In this document: in pieces, positions 34,878 through 45,408 of the stretch
Layout: every line of letters starts with the position of its first letter
Position numbering within the stretch: the first letter of the stretch is position 1
Source: Acridotheres tristis
Lineage: Eukaryota; Chordata; Aves; Passeriformes; Sturnidae
DNA length: 64,000 nucleotides
NCBI GenBank assembly: GCA_037013685.1
Contig: CM072892.1
Coordinates: 620,001-684,000 of the forward strand
Reading direction: 5' to 3'
Notes under the pieces: generated by a model
The model's input: the letters and a program-made list of their open reading frames with translations, nothing else
What the model was told of the DNA's origin: nothing
Database searches by the model: none
Program-made: the position numbers and the translations under genes

Positions 34878-34990
34878 GGAATCATGGAATGGTTTGGCTG
34901 GAAATGACCCCAGACCCCACCCAGTGCCACCCCTGCCCTGCCCAGGGGCTCCTGACACTGTCCCAGGCTGTTCCCAGCGGGAACAGAGAC
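34878..34990 (-). mobile_element. CR1 LINE 3' end, reverse orientation
   Basis: GGAATCATGGAATGGTTTGG and GTGCCACCCCTGCCCTGCCC, then CTGACACTGTCCCAGGCTG. Diverged in the middle. Confidence 0.7.
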
Positions 34991-35484
34991 AGGGCTGACC
35001 CCCATGGCACAGCCAAGGACGGGGCTGGCATCAGAATTTCCAGGCTCCAGCTCCCAGGATTTGTCCCCTCTCTGGGTGTGGTCTCACTGCTGAGCTGGAA
35101 GCTGGAGAGTGATTTCTTTTTTTTTTTCCTTTTTATTTTTTGGGTTGTTTTTTTCTTTGTTTTTCATATCTCATTTTATTAATACTGGCTCCAGATCCAG
35201 CATCTCACAGCCCCAGCACTTTCCATTGCTGGAGACAGCAGTGACAGCATCTCCTTCCCAGCCCTCAGTGGTTGATGGTCCTGGGGGTCTTGTCCCACCT
35301 AAATAATTCTGATTCCACCCAGCACTCCCGCAGTGGGCCCAGCGCCCCTGCCTGCCTCCATTCCAGGGAATTCTGTGTTCCTGCTGCCCAGCCAGGCTGG
35401 AATGTGGCAGAGCAGGGCAGGAGAGCCCCAGGCACTGGGAGCAGAGGGGGAGCCCTGGGAAGGGACCCGGGAGCTGCTGCAGAG
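34991..35484. other. Unique sequence with a T-rich tract
   Basis: 35113-35170 is T-rich (TTTTTTTTTCC, GGGTTGTTTTTTTC). The rest is non-repetitive without a supported exon. Confidence 0.35.
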
Positions 35485-35560
35485 GATCCTGGAATGGTTC
35501 GGGCTGGAAGGGACCTGAAAGACCTTGAAAGGACATTCAGGATTATTTAGTTCCACACCT
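35485..35560 (-). mobile_element. Short CR1 tail fragment, reverse orientation
   Basis: GATCCTGGAATGGTTCGGGC, TGGAAGGGACCTGAAAGACC and CATTCAGGATTATTTAGTTCC match the reversed CR1 terminus; nothing of the body follows. Confidence 0.65.
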
Positions 35561-36084
35561 TTTGCATTTAAACATTTAAGCAGCCCCATTTCACTTAAGC
35601 TTTTTTTAATACACTATTTGATGGGTTTATTCCTATTCAGTCTTTTCACCAGCTTAAAAATTCCTCGCTCCTTTGCCAAGACCTTGAGAGATCATTACAT
35701 TTGACTCAGAAAACCTTTCCAAAACCCTTTTCTTGGCTCAGGATACAAAAGATCTCACCGAGCTCTGCAACAAGGCAGGGGCTGCCCTTTGAAGCACCTG
35801 GCTATTTCTGGTCAACACAAAGTTCAAGTCAAGCAACCCCAGGAAACCTTTTTAGGAGGTTGACAAAGAAATGTGAATTTCCTGAAGTGTGCCAGGAAAT
35901 GTGAGTCCCTGGCCAGCCCGAGAGGGAAGAGCTGGTTCCCTGCTGGCCCGGGATGGGGGCTCAGAGCTGTTCCCCCTTTTGGTGCCTTCACACTCTGCCT
36001 GTGCTTGAAGGGATTTCTAGAAAGGCAAAGTCCTAAAGCACAGGTCACCTGTGCCAGGGCCTCCCCACCTTCACAGGGAGCAAC
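35561..36084. other. Unique sequence, no gene recognised
   Basis: Non-repetitive DNA with short frames only. Confidence 0.35.
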
Positions 36085-36480
36085 TCCCACTTCCCACCAT
36101 CCCATCCATCCCTGCCCTCTGGCACTGGGAGCCATTCCCTGTGTCCTGTCCTTCCATCCCTTGTCCCCAGTCCCTCTCCAGCTCTCCTGGAGCCCCTTTA
36201 GGTGCCCTCAGCTCTCCCTGGATCCTTCTCCTCTCCAGGGGAACATTCCCAGCTCTCCCAGCCTGGATCCAGAGGGGCTCCAGCCCTGGAGCAGCTCCGT
36301 GGATTCCTCTGGGCTCTCTGCAGGGCTGGGGCAGCTCTGCAGGTGAGGTCTCACCTGAGCACAGGGCACAGTGCCCAGGGCACTGAGCTGATCCTGTTCC
36401 AGCTCTCCCTGCCCCATCTCCGTCCCCCCCTCCAGACTGGCACTGCAGGACACCCCGCTGCCCTTTCCAACACTGCTGGG
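36085..36480 (-). mobile_element. CR1 LINE, reverse orientation, longest continuous copy
   Basis: Runs from CCCACCATCCCATCCATCCC through CATTCCCTGTGTCCTGTCC, TGGAGCCCCTTTAGGTGCCC, TCCTTCTCCTCTCCAGGGG, CTCCAGCCCTGGAGCAGCTC and GGTGAGGTCTCACCTGAGC. The far 3' terminus is absent and the copy extends further into the CR1 body than others here. Frames of 81-245 codons overlapping it are not host genes. Confidence 0.88.
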
Positions 36481-36882
36481 CCATCACTTCTGTGCTGCCA
36501 CAGCCTCCTCCCAGCGATCCCTGATTTGTTGAGCACAAACAAACCCTCGAGGGCTGCCTGGCCCTTTTTTAATGAGCTCAGGCACGAACTGCCTGCTCCT
36601 GCTGCTCCAGCGACGGCCACCAGGTACCCCTCAGCATCCTGCCAGCCACAGAGGGAACAAAAGCGTTTCATTATCACAGCCAGACACGGATCCCTCATCC
36701 CGCCCCTCCCCAGCGAGGGCAGCACCTCTGGCAGCCTGTGCCCATCCCAGGCACAGCCCAGTGCCACTGCTGGCTGTGTTTGTCCCTGCCCATCCTGCTC
36801 CTCCCCTCTGCCCTCCCTCTCTGCTGGCACACAGAGCTTCCCTTGCTGGGCATTCCCACATTTCCTTGGGTCCTACTTTTTC
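36481..36882. other. GC-rich unique sequence
   Basis: Non-repetitive, with a few CpGs. A 159-codon minus frame (36351-36830) starts here and runs into CR1; no domain recognised. Confidence 0.35.
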
Positions 36883-37110
36883 TTTTTTTTTTTTTTTTTT
36901 TTTTTTTTTGGTGTGTGTGTGTTTTTCCTTCTCTCCTGAAGCCTGGTGACTTTTTTTCCTTTTTTTTTTTAGATTTTTTAAATGATTTTGTTTGGGTTTT
37001 AAATTTGTTTATGTGAAAATTTTTAGGTTGGGGAATTAAAAAAATTTTTTAGGGTTTGGTTTATTTTTTTCTAATTTTTGGGATTTTTGGTGGGGATTTG
37101 GGTTTGCTTT
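36883..37110. repeat. T-rich low-complexity tract
   Basis: A run of about 29 T at 36881-36909, (GT)n at 36911-36921, a second T run near 36950-36970, then T/G-rich text to 37110. Strong strand asymmetry: very few C in the last 150 bases. Confidence 0.92.
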
Positions 37111-37346
37111 TAAATGAAAGGCCCCTCCTGTCTCTGTGGAGTTCGTGGCAGACATTTCCAGGTGAGGGGTGAGGGATGCACAGACCTGGCCCAGCTTTGG
37201 CCAGACTGGGATGAGGAGCTCAGCTGGGAATGACCAAACGCTCTGGGACAGGACAGGAGCCCTGGGATGTGCCTCAGCCCCACAGGGCAGCCGTGATTCC
37301 AGCCTGGAGCCTTCCCTGGACACCCATTCCTGCTCCTGCCCTGCCC

Positions 37347-37930
37347 TGCTGCAACCCTGGGCAATGAGAATTTTAAATTTTCTGTGCTCACAGGCACTGA
37401 CCCCAGCAGAACTCTGCATTTAACCTGAGGCTGTGGAGAAGCTTCCAGAATGGAATGACAGAACTGGGATCATGGGTGTGGAGTTTGAACAGAAATGTGC
37501 AATATCACATGGGAGAAAATTTATAAGGGTTTAGAATACAGTAATAAATATAAAAGAATATAGTAATAAATATAGAGCAAGATGGAGGTTTTAAGGCAGA
37601 GGTTTTGTCCTTCTTTATCTTCTTCATGAGTTTGGATAATATTGTATAATTAAGTAGAAAAGTCCTCATTGTAGGCCACAGGTAATTAGCTATTAAGTTA
37701 AAAGTAAAAATGATTTAAGTGGTATTTCTTAATTGGGCAGTTTACCCTTAAAAGGCCTTGTAAAGAGAAAAATAAAGCTCAATTTTTAGTTTGTCAGCTT
37801 GAGGTGCTAAAGAACTCATGGTTTGTGAAATTGTAATACAGATAAGAATTAATAAACCTCTGAGTCTGAACAAGAAATACCATCCTGTGCATTTAATCCC
37901 AACCCTAAAATAAAAATAAACCACAACACA
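37347..37930 (+). mobile_element. Solo-LTR-like element, forward orientation
   Basis: Starts TGCTGCAACCCTGGGCAATG and carries CAGGCACTGACCCCAGCAGA, GAATGGAATGACAGAACTGG, AATATCACATGGGAG, GAGCAAGATGGAGG, CCCTTAAAAGGCCTTG (TATA-like, about 37744) and AATTAATAAACCTC (about 37848). It is the best reference here for the family at 704 and 17446. Internal ATAGTAATAAATATA is duplicated at 37535-37572. The end is near CACAACACA. Confidence 0.82.
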
Positions 37931-37979
37931 GTGAGGATGGAACTCACAACCTTCACATGATGAGACTGATGTCTTCTGC

Positions 37980-38580
37980 TGTGCTGGTTTGGAAGCAAAA
38001 CCAGTGAGAGACTCCAAGCCAGAGATAAAATTTAATAGGAAAAAGGAAAAAAAAATAAAAGACATGCAACAGTAGAAAAGAAAAGCACAGACAGAGTCAG
38101 AACACACCCTGCTAGTGAGGGCTTGGGGCAGTCCAGATGGAATGCTCTGGTTAAGTGGTGATCCTGGAGAAAGGTCTGGCAGCTCTTGGCCTCTGGGATC
38201 CAGTGGGAAAAGGCTGCTCTGCTGTTCCAAATCTCCCCTTTGATCTGGGTAGGAAATGCTCGGCTCCTGCCCTGGCTGGAGCATCTCCCCATGGGATGAT
38301 GGAATTTGATCAGCCCTGCCCTGGGACTGCATGGCCATGGACAGGAGAGATCTCCTGGAGGGAGGATGGGCTGTGGGGAAGAGAAAGAACACTGCCACAG
38401 CTGGGTGAACAGCTGGCCCATTAACAGGAGATATTTCCCCCAGAGATCAGGATCCCTGCCCCAGCTGCTTTAACAGATGTTCCATGAGCAGGGAATATCT
38501 CCCAGAGGGATCAGGATCCCTGCCCTGATGGGGATAAAATACAAACTTTTGGGCACATCTTTACATTGTAACCCAGGACA
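37980..38580 (+). mobile_element. Solo LTR, 601 bp, with near-perfect 5-bp target duplication
   Basis: Starts TGTGCTGGTTTGGAAGC and ends AACCCAGGACA. Flanks are TCTGC (37975-37979) and TCTGT (38581-38585). A 5-bp duplication is typical of ERVL-type elements; that class is inference. 38190-38416 matches 58582-58808 with a single mismatch. It lies about 50 bases after another LTR. No gag, pol or env sequence. A 216-codon minus frame across it is not called a gene. Confidence 0.8.
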
Positions 38581-38830
38581 TCTGTGTAAAACAAACAGGC
38601 CAAGATCGACCACAATAACCTGCAACTCGACCTATGCCAGCAGAACAATCACAGTCAGGCATGTGGGACACTGGTGCAGGTGTCACAGACATTTCCAGGT
38701 CTTTGGGCCCAGAGTGGAACTCGATGGCACCTTTGAAATCCCTCACAGGAACTGGAGGAACCACATTGTGCACACAGAGAGAAAACTCCATCATCATTCA
38801 TGGCTCAAACATCCCCCCTGTCCTGGCCTT
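38581..38830. other. Unclassified sequence after the LTR
   Basis: Non-repetitive, slightly retroviral in look, between the LTR and the 13-bp array. No coding assignment. Confidence 0.35.
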
Positions 38831-38837
38831 GGCTTGC

Positions 38838-38867
38838 AGCACCTCAGAATATCCCGAGCTGGAAGGA
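38838..38867 (-). mobile_element. CR1 scrap at the left edge of the 13-bp array
   Basis: CACCTCAGAATATCCCGAGC and TGGAAGGAATCCC read like the reversed terminus of a CR1 subfamily related to 3455-3600 (GAGCTGGGAGGGACC). The array begins just where that CR1 would read 'ggatcatcgagtcc'. Confidence 0.55.
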
Positions 38868-39456
38868 ATCCCTGTGGATCATCCCCGTGGATCATCCCTG
38901 TGGGTCATCCCTGTGGATCATCCCTGTGGATCATCCCTGTGGGTCATCCCTGTGGATCATCCCCGTGGATCATCCCCGTGGATCATCCCTGTGGGTCATC
39001 CCTGTGGATCATCCCTGTGGATCATCCCCGTGGATCATCCCTGTGGATCATCCCCGTGGATCATCCCCGTGGATCATCCCTGTGGATCATCCCTGTGGGT
39101 CATCCCTGTGGATCATCCCTGTGGGTCATCCCTGTGGATCATCCCTGTGGATCATCCCTGTGGGTCATCCCTGTGGATCATCCCTGTGGATCATCCCTGT
39201 GGATCATCCCTGTGGGTCATCCCTGTGGGTCATCCCTGTGGATCATCCCTGTGGGTCATCCCTGTGGATCATCCCTGTGGGTCATCACTGTGGGTCATCC
39301 CTGTGGGTCATCCCTGTGGATCATCCCTGTGGGTCATCCCTGTGGATCATCCCTGTGGATCATCCCTGTGGATCATCCCTGTGGGTCATCCCCGTGGATC
39401 ATCCCTGTGGGTCATCCCTGTGGGTCATCCCTGTGGGTCATCCCTGTGGATCATCC
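38868..39456. repeat. Minisatellite, 13-bp unit ATCCCTGTGGATC
   Basis: About 45 copies of CATCCCTGTGGAT with two main variable sites: GGAT versus GGGT, and CCCTG versus CCCCG. All three plus-strand frames are open because 13 is not a multiple of three (266-368 codons). The GGAT copies create GATC sites. Confidence 0.97.
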
Positions 39457-40780
39457 AGTCCTGCCCAGCTCCATCCCAGGAACCCTCACCTGGCTTCAGC
39501 CATGGTGGCAGCAACTTCTTGGAGCTGCAAGTCTTGGGGGTCTCAGAGATCACTGTTATTCACTGATCACGTCATTAAATTGATTAATGAAGGGTTATAA
39601 TTCATTTTCTTCAGGACTTTGTGCATTTCCTCCATTCACACTGAGAGAGTTAAGTGCATAAATGCATTTATCTTCCCAAACAAAGAACTTTCTTTATTTG
39701 ATCACCATTGCAAAGAGGAAATGGGGCAGAAAAATCTCTGAAATAGGAGCCTGATGAGATTTTTGTCAAATCTAAAAAAACCAGCAACTTTTAGCAAGAG
39801 AGCATTCAACGGCAGATGAATGTTTTGGTGCTGTTAGGAAGGAAGGAAGGAAACCCGTGGGATTATTGCTTTTATTTGCTGGCAAAGGAAGGCAGAGCAG
39901 CTGGAGAGGAGCAGGAATCAAAGCAGGTGATTCCACCTCCATCAGTGCCTGGCTGAGCTTCAGCCAAGGGCCTGGAGCCACCAAAATTCCATCTGGGAAA
40001 TCCCGAGGAGCCCAAGCAGGACAGAGCCCTGGTCCTCCCAAAGCACCCAAATATTCCTTGAAACTCCCCCAGCTCTGCTCCAGGGGTGGGAGGTGCTGGT
40101 GAGGACATGGCCCAGGCTGGGGAAAGATAATCTCAGTCTAAATGTAAAATATATGAAAATCTGAAACACCTTAGAGTTAATATATGTGTGAGCTCCTCTG
40201 GCCCTGCACTGAGAAAAATTCCCTCCAGTGAAAATCTCTGAAATCTATTTTTCAGAGTCTTTTTTTTTTTTTTTTTTTTGTCATTTTAAATTTTAGAGTG
40301 ATAAAAGGACAAAACCCTGCCCTGCTTCACTTTCCCCTTTTCCTGTATCCTACAGCCAAGTCCTCAATCTCAAATCCCATCATTTCCCCCAGGCTGGTGC
40401 TTTGCACACAAACATCTCAGAATAGCAAATTTTCATCCTGGCTTTGCAAGGAATGAGATCAAAAAACCTGGTGCAAGGGGAAAGCAAAGATAAAGGGCAC
40501 CCTGGGAGGGTTAGCAATGAGTCCCATCATGAAATAATCCCATGAGAAACATCCCAAATTTCCTTCAGTATAAGACTGAAAATTTCCTTCTCCAGTCAGC
40601 AAAAAACTCCACCACAAACACGACAGGATTTTATATTCTTGATTTCATTGCCAGCCTGAAAACAAAAAACCAAAGGTGGATTAAATGTACCTACCCCAAG
40701 GAACAGGGATTTTATTTTAAGCCTCTCTACACCATCAAGCAGAAAAAAAAAAAATAAAGTCTCTTTCCTTTCCAGATAAT
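39457..40780. other. Mostly unique sequence, no gene recognised
   Basis: 39560-39840 is AT-rich; GGAAGGAAGGAAGG at 39839-39852; a T run at 40260-40280; an A-rich stretch at 40741-40756. Short frames only. Possible regulatory DNA cannot be separated from neutral sequence here. Confidence 0.35.
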
Positions 40781-41150
40781 TCCTAATTAATAAAGTTATA
40801 TTTATTACATGCAATTAAAAATATAACCTCGGGGCATGAGCAACAATAGAGATATTCAGGCTGAGAGTTACTTATCAAAATGATTTTCATTGCTATTTTT
40901 CCCAAGCACTCTGTGGATAAAAATTCATTTCTGGAAGCTACAGTATCCTGTTTCATTAAAATAGTGTTTTCTAATTAAATTAATTTAACAAAGGCAAAAA
41001 AGGATGTCGGGATGCTCCACATCTGAGAATAAAGCTAATTGAACCGAATCAGCTCCTCTGCAATGGAAGCAGCTCTGATCTAATCTCATTTAAAAAGGAA
41101 TAGGCCCTACTTAATTATTTTATTTATAATATAATTACCAAGCCAACTGC
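40781..41150. other. Candidate conserved non-coding island
   Basis: AT-rich, single-copy, homeodomain-like words (TTCCTAATTAATAAAG, CTAATTAAATTAATTTAAC, CTTAATTATTTTATTTATA) with no simple period. No exon. Confidence 0.35.
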
Positions 41151-41275
41151 ATGGTTGGCACTTCCCAAGGATTTGGTGCAGGATCTCGATGTGGGGGATT
41201 AAATAAAGCTGGCACCACCATCCCAGCCCTGAGAGAAATGAGACATTTCAGCCCCTCCTGCCTGGGCTGGGCAGG

Positions 41276-41367
41276 ACAGACAGGTGTCTGCCAAGAAAGG
41301 CAGGAGCCTCTTTATAAAATGGAGAATCTAAACCCCCTCCCTCCAAATTATTATCATTTTGAAATTA
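41276..41367 (+). mobile_element. Truncated LTR start
   Basis: ACAGACAGGTGTCTGCC, AAAGGCAGGAGCCTCTTTAT and ATGGAGAATCTAAACCCCC match the first 100 bases of the LTR at 58208. It breaks off in TTTTGAAATTAG against CR1 sequence. Confidence 0.8.
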
Positions 41368-41510
41368 GATCCAGGGGCAGCCACAGCTGCTCTGGCAATT
41401 CCAGCCCAGCCAGGAATTCCCAATTCCCACCATCCCATCCATCCCTGCCCTCTGTCCCTGTGAAGCCACTCCCTGTGTCCTGCCCCTCCATGCCCTGGGA
41501 AAAGCTCAGC
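41368..41510 (-). mobile_element. CR1 LINE fragment, reverse orientation
   Basis: GATCCAGGGGCAGCCACAGC, AATTCCAGCCCAGCCAGGAA and CATCCCATCCATCCCTGCCC. The tail end is missing at the LTR junction, so the LTR fragment and CR1 were joined by insertion or deletion. Confidence 0.85.
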
Positions 41511-41728
41511 CCTAATAAAAACACGACGAAGATTTTGCCATCAGCCCCCAGACGTGCACGGGGCACTGGAGCCATCTGTCATTTCTGCACATGAAAAAGA
41601 AGATTTTCCCCAATTTATTTCCATATCTAATAGTTCTGGGCTTTAAAACCTGGTCCATTGCTAATTTTCCATTCCTCAGCTGCTGCACTGCTCACAGGGA
41701 GCTCCTGCCCCTGTCGGGGCTGCAGGGC

Positions 41729-42070
41729 TTTGGGGCTCTGTGGGATTTTGGGGCTCTGTGGGGCTTTGGGGCTCTGTGGGGCTTTGGGGCTCTGTGGGGT
41801 TTTGGGGCTCTGTGGGATTTTGGGACTCTGTGGGGCTTTGGGGCTCTGTGGGGCTTTGGGGCTCTGTGGGGTTTTGGGGCTCTGTGGGATTTTGGGACTC
41901 TGTGGGGTTTTGGGGCTCTGTGGGATTTTGGGGCTCTGTGGGGTTTTGGGGCTCTGTGGGGTTTTGGGACTCTGTGGGGTTTTGGGGCTCTGTGGGGCTT
42001 TGGGGCTCTGTGGGACTTTGGGGCTCTGTGGGGTTTTGGGGCTCTGTGGGGCTTTGGGGCTCTGTGGGAC
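41729..42070. repeat. Minisatellite, 18-bp unit GGGGCTCTGTGGGGTTTT
   Basis: About 19 copies, with the variable part GGGGTTTT, GGGGCTTT, GGGATTTT or GGGACTTT, and GGGGCTC or GGGACTC. Six codons per unit keep all frames open in phase (GALWGF, QSPK-type peptides). The plus strand has two G3-4 runs per unit with 4- and 6-base loops, an excellent G-quadruplex pattern. Confidence 0.97.
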
Positions 42071-44224
42071 ACCCGAGTGTGGGGAGGGTCCCCAAGGCCG
42101 TGGGGTGGTGTGGGGGCTCAGCAGACTGCAGCCTGGCGAGGTTTCTCTCACATCTAAAACAAACGGGAAGTTTTAAGGAGGAGAGCATTCAGTGGGAGAT
42201 GAATATTGTGGCATCATTAGGAAGGAACTCAGCCTGAGGAAAGGAACAGGCCTTGCTGTGAGAGGAAAAGAGGAAAATTCCTTTCTTCCCTTTTAATACA
42301 TTTGTCACCTCGAGCCCCACGAGAGCCATTGTCGACGGCAATCCAAAATCAAAACTGGACTTTTTGTCTTAAAAGCCATTGTCTCATTAAAACAGGAATC
42401 AATTCAGGGAAGTTTATGGCTGGACTCAAGCTGAAGCTCCTTCTGGCCCCGTTATTGACTGATGTGCTGCGTGTGGAGCCACAGGACTGAGGGGCTGGAC
42501 TCTGTGCAGTAAATATTGAAGGCTCTTTAAATGGAAAAGGGAATCACAATTTCACTGCTTTGTGTTATATAAGCGAGGTCTGAAATGAAATTACTGCTCC
42601 TGGAGATGAAAGAAGTTAAAATCTGCTCGTGTTTTTTTACCCTTAGGTTTAAAAGGCAAATAAATATGTAAACAAATAAATCAAGAATATTAAATCTCAT
42701 CTAATCGGCTTTAAGCACAAAATCTACAAAGATGTTTCTTATTCTGCAGCTGAAAGGGCTGGGAACACGAATCTTCCCATGGAAAGCCTTTCTTCTCAGA
42801 TAAGTGCTCAGAACCTGAATTAAAGTAGTGCTAACAAAGCCAACTTTCTTTTTAAAACCTGGATTATGAACTGTAACGTCCTAAATGTCCCTTAGTGTGA
42901 TCCCAAACCCTAATTTTCCCATTTTCTGCAGAAGTCCTGCCTGGAAAGTAACCAAAATGTGAGTGTGGCTGTGGTTGTGGGGACTTTATAACATCCTCAT
43001 CCTCATCTGTGCTCCTGATTCCCTCAGCTCTGCTCTGCAATTCTCCTGGCCTGTTCCCCCGTGCCCATTTTGCACTTTATGACCTGGTTTCATTTCCTGG
43101 CTTTTCAATCTTCCCAGGAGGCCACTGAAGCTCCTGGGATGGACGGCAGAGCTGAGCTGCCTGCCTGGGCTGGGGAGGGGAAGCTCTTCCCACCTTATAA
43201 ATTCCAGATATTGGTAGTAAAACCTTCCCTCTCTGGGCATTGAACCCCTCCAGCTTCCCAGTGAATTCCAAATCAGAAAGTTATGAATACAGAAATGAGG
43301 TTTCAATAAGTGTCAAATATGATTCCCATAAACCCTGATCACTGGGCCGCTGTATTTTGGGGAAAAAAAATAAAAAATAAAAAGATCAAATCACTTTTCT
43401 GAAGCTTCTTTGACCTTCAGCCACACACAGCGAGATATAAAACTGGTACTTCACTTCTGCCTTGAAAGAACCACATAAAATTATTAAGCTCTATGAAAAT
43501 CTTGTCTTCTTTGGCAATCAGCAGGATAAAATAGAAATTCAAATAGAAAAATAGACAATCACATACTACAGGCAATCTTCACACAGTATTTACGTGGCAC
43601 AAAGTTCATAAAATCATGTAGCAAGTGTCTTGTTGTCGTGCTGAGCTCCAGGTGATGGAGATAAAACAATTCAAGCAGCAGCTCTGCACTCTGGCATAAA
43701 TTAGCTAAAATAATTTGCCTCCATGCACTACAAAACATGAGCATTGAATAGAAAACTCTATTAAAAATTGATCTAGTATTTCCTGGCTGAGCTTTACATG
43801 AATGATAATCCTGTCAGGATTGCTGAGAACGGGGGGCTGGCTCGTGTGGAGGAGCTGAGAGCTCGGGGTGGTCACTGCAGGCTCAGGGGCTGCTCCTTCC
43901 CATCCAAAACGGGAGAACTTCGGGATTAATGCAGGCTCTGGAATGGGGATGTGATTTCCAGCGCTGTAGGTGGACTCCCACTAAAATATTCATGATTCAC
44001 GTGGTAGCAGCTCCAATTAATTGCCGCCCATAATTAATGCCCCGCGGAAAGGAGCTGTTTTATAAACAGGGCTGTGTTGGACGTGCCCCCTTAATTTGTG
44101 GTGTAGGATTTGTTTGTGTGGCAGTCAGGAGCACAGGAACAGGGCTGGCCCTACAGAGCAACCCCTGCCCTGCCCCTGCCTGTGCCCTGGGATCAGCCCC
44201 AGGGCCAGCCCAGAGCTCCTGAAC
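42071..44224. other. Long unique AT-rich stretch, candidate regulatory DNA
   Basis: The longest repeat-poor stretch in the window. 42480-42900 and 43260-44050 are AT-rich single-copy sequence (ATATAAGCGAGGTCTG, AATCATGTAGCAAGTGTC, TTCATGATTCACGTGG, ATTAATTGCCGCCC). 43365-43385 is A-rich. Frames are under 110 codons with no domain. It is the best place to look for conserved elements or a missed exon. Confidence 0.4.
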
Positions 44225-44545
44225 CCGACTGCCAGCCCTACAAATCCTAAACCCAAAACCCAGCCCTACAAATCCTGTCCCCAAAACCCAGCCCTACAAA
44301 TCCTGAACCCGACTGCCAGCCCTGCAAATCCTAAACCCAAAACCCAGCCCTACAAATCCTAAACCCAAAACCCGGCCCTATAAATCCTGCACCCGACTGC
44401 CAGCCCTACAAATCCTAAACCTGACTGCCAGACCTACGAATCCTAAACCCAACTGCCAGCCCTACAAATCCTGCCCCCCAAAACCCAGCCCTACAAATCC
44501 TGCCCCCAAAACCCAGCCCTACAAATCCTGCATCCAACACCCGGC
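44225..44545. repeat. Minisatellite, about 24-27-bp unit
   Basis: About 12 copies of CCAGCCCTACAAATCCT followed by AAACCCAAAAC, GAACCCGACTG, GCCCCCAAAAC or similar. Two families of spacer (CCAAAAC and CGACTG) are interleaved. Confidence 0.93.
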
Positions 44546-44652
44546 CCCCCTCGTTCTCTAATTCCAGCTCTGGCAACCCAGGTTTGCTCCCACAGCTCAG
44601 GCGTGGATCCCATTAGAGACAGGGAGCTCTGGAGACAGGAATGGGCAGCCAG
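44546..44652. other. Short unique spacer
   Basis: Non-repetitive sequence between two arrays; nothing recognised. Confidence 0.35.
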
Positions 44653-44654
44653 AC

Positions 44655-44847
44655 CCCACAGCTGGATCCCACAGCTGGATCCCATGGCCTGATCCCACAG
44701 CTGGATCATACAGATTGATTCCACAGCTGGATCATACAGATTGATTCCACAGCTGGGTCATACAGATTGATCCCATGGATGGATCCCACAGCCTGATCCC
44801 ACAGCTGGATCCCACAGCCGGATCCCACAGCTGGATCCCACACCTGG
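44655..44847. repeat. Minisatellite, 13-14-bp unit CCCACAGCTGGAT
   Basis: About 14 units, mostly CCCACAGCTGGAT, some expanded to CATACAGATTGATTC. CAGCTG occurs in most units and GGATCC sites recur. Confidence 0.92.
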
Positions 44848-45324
44848 ACGGGGCTGCCTGGCACCCCCACCCCTGGGGCACCCAGTGCCACCTCCCAGCC
44901 AGATGTTGGCACCAGCTCCCTCCAAGGTCCCTTCCAAGGGACCCTTCCCACCCATCCTGGACATTCCACGGGCACACTCGGGGCCCTGGGAGGACAAGCA
45001 GGGCACAGGAGCAGGGGCTGGGGCTCTGCTCCAGGCAGGAATTGTCATTCCTGAAGATGGAATGAGGAATTGATTTGGGACAGCACAGATCCAGTGTTCG
45101 GGTACCTCCACCTGCCCCCACCCTGCAGGAGCACAGGGCTGACATAACTCCAGGCAGGCATTTCAGAAACACTCATTAATTTAAAAACCCAGTTTGTGTC
45201 AGAAAATTACAAATGAGAAGTTTCTAGAAGATTTTACACCGCAGTTTGATTTTACACTTTGCTCTATACCTGAGCAGGGCTGGAAATCTGCTTTGCTGTC
45301 AGCAAGGAGGAGGATCCAGGACAG
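44848..45324. other. Unique sequence, no gene recognised
   Basis: GC-rich to 45160, then AT-rich. The 146-codon minus frame at 44732-45172 starts in unique DNA and ends in the array; not called. Confidence 0.35.
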
Positions 45325-45408
45325 TCAGTGCTGGCTTAGTGGTTGGATTTGATGATCTTAAAGGTCCTTCCCAACCCAAATGATTCCATGATTCCATGAT
45401 TCTGTGGT
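45325..45408 (+). mobile_element. CR1 3' terminus with tail microsatellite
   Basis: TTAGTGGTTGGATTTGATGA, TCTTAAAGGTCCTTCCCAAC and CCAAATGATTCC are followed by three steps of CATGATTC, the CR1 terminal 8-bp repeat. This is the unexpanded state of the tail seen expanded at 10735. Confidence 0.88.

Noticed and set aside
36883..37110. Poly-T run as the tail of a reversed retroposed transcript
   Set aside because: No upstream gene-like sequence and no flanking duplication could be found; treated as low complexity.
37900..37980. Possible tRNA-like stretch (GATGGAACTCACAACCTTC, GATGAGACTGATGTC)
   Set aside because: Resembles the 3' half of a tRNA in reverse, but no full cloverleaf or A and B boxes could be laid out; it lies between two LTRs and may be a decayed retroviral scrap.
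38477..39600. Three overlapping plus-strand frames of 266-368 codons
   Set aside because: Produced by the stop-free 13-bp unit; flanks are LTR, CR1 and unique sequence.
41591..42237. Frames of 126-188 codons with GALWGF or QSPKTPQ repeats, the latter resembling a Pro-rich tail
   Set aside because: Explained by the 18-bp array; no conserved extension beyond it.
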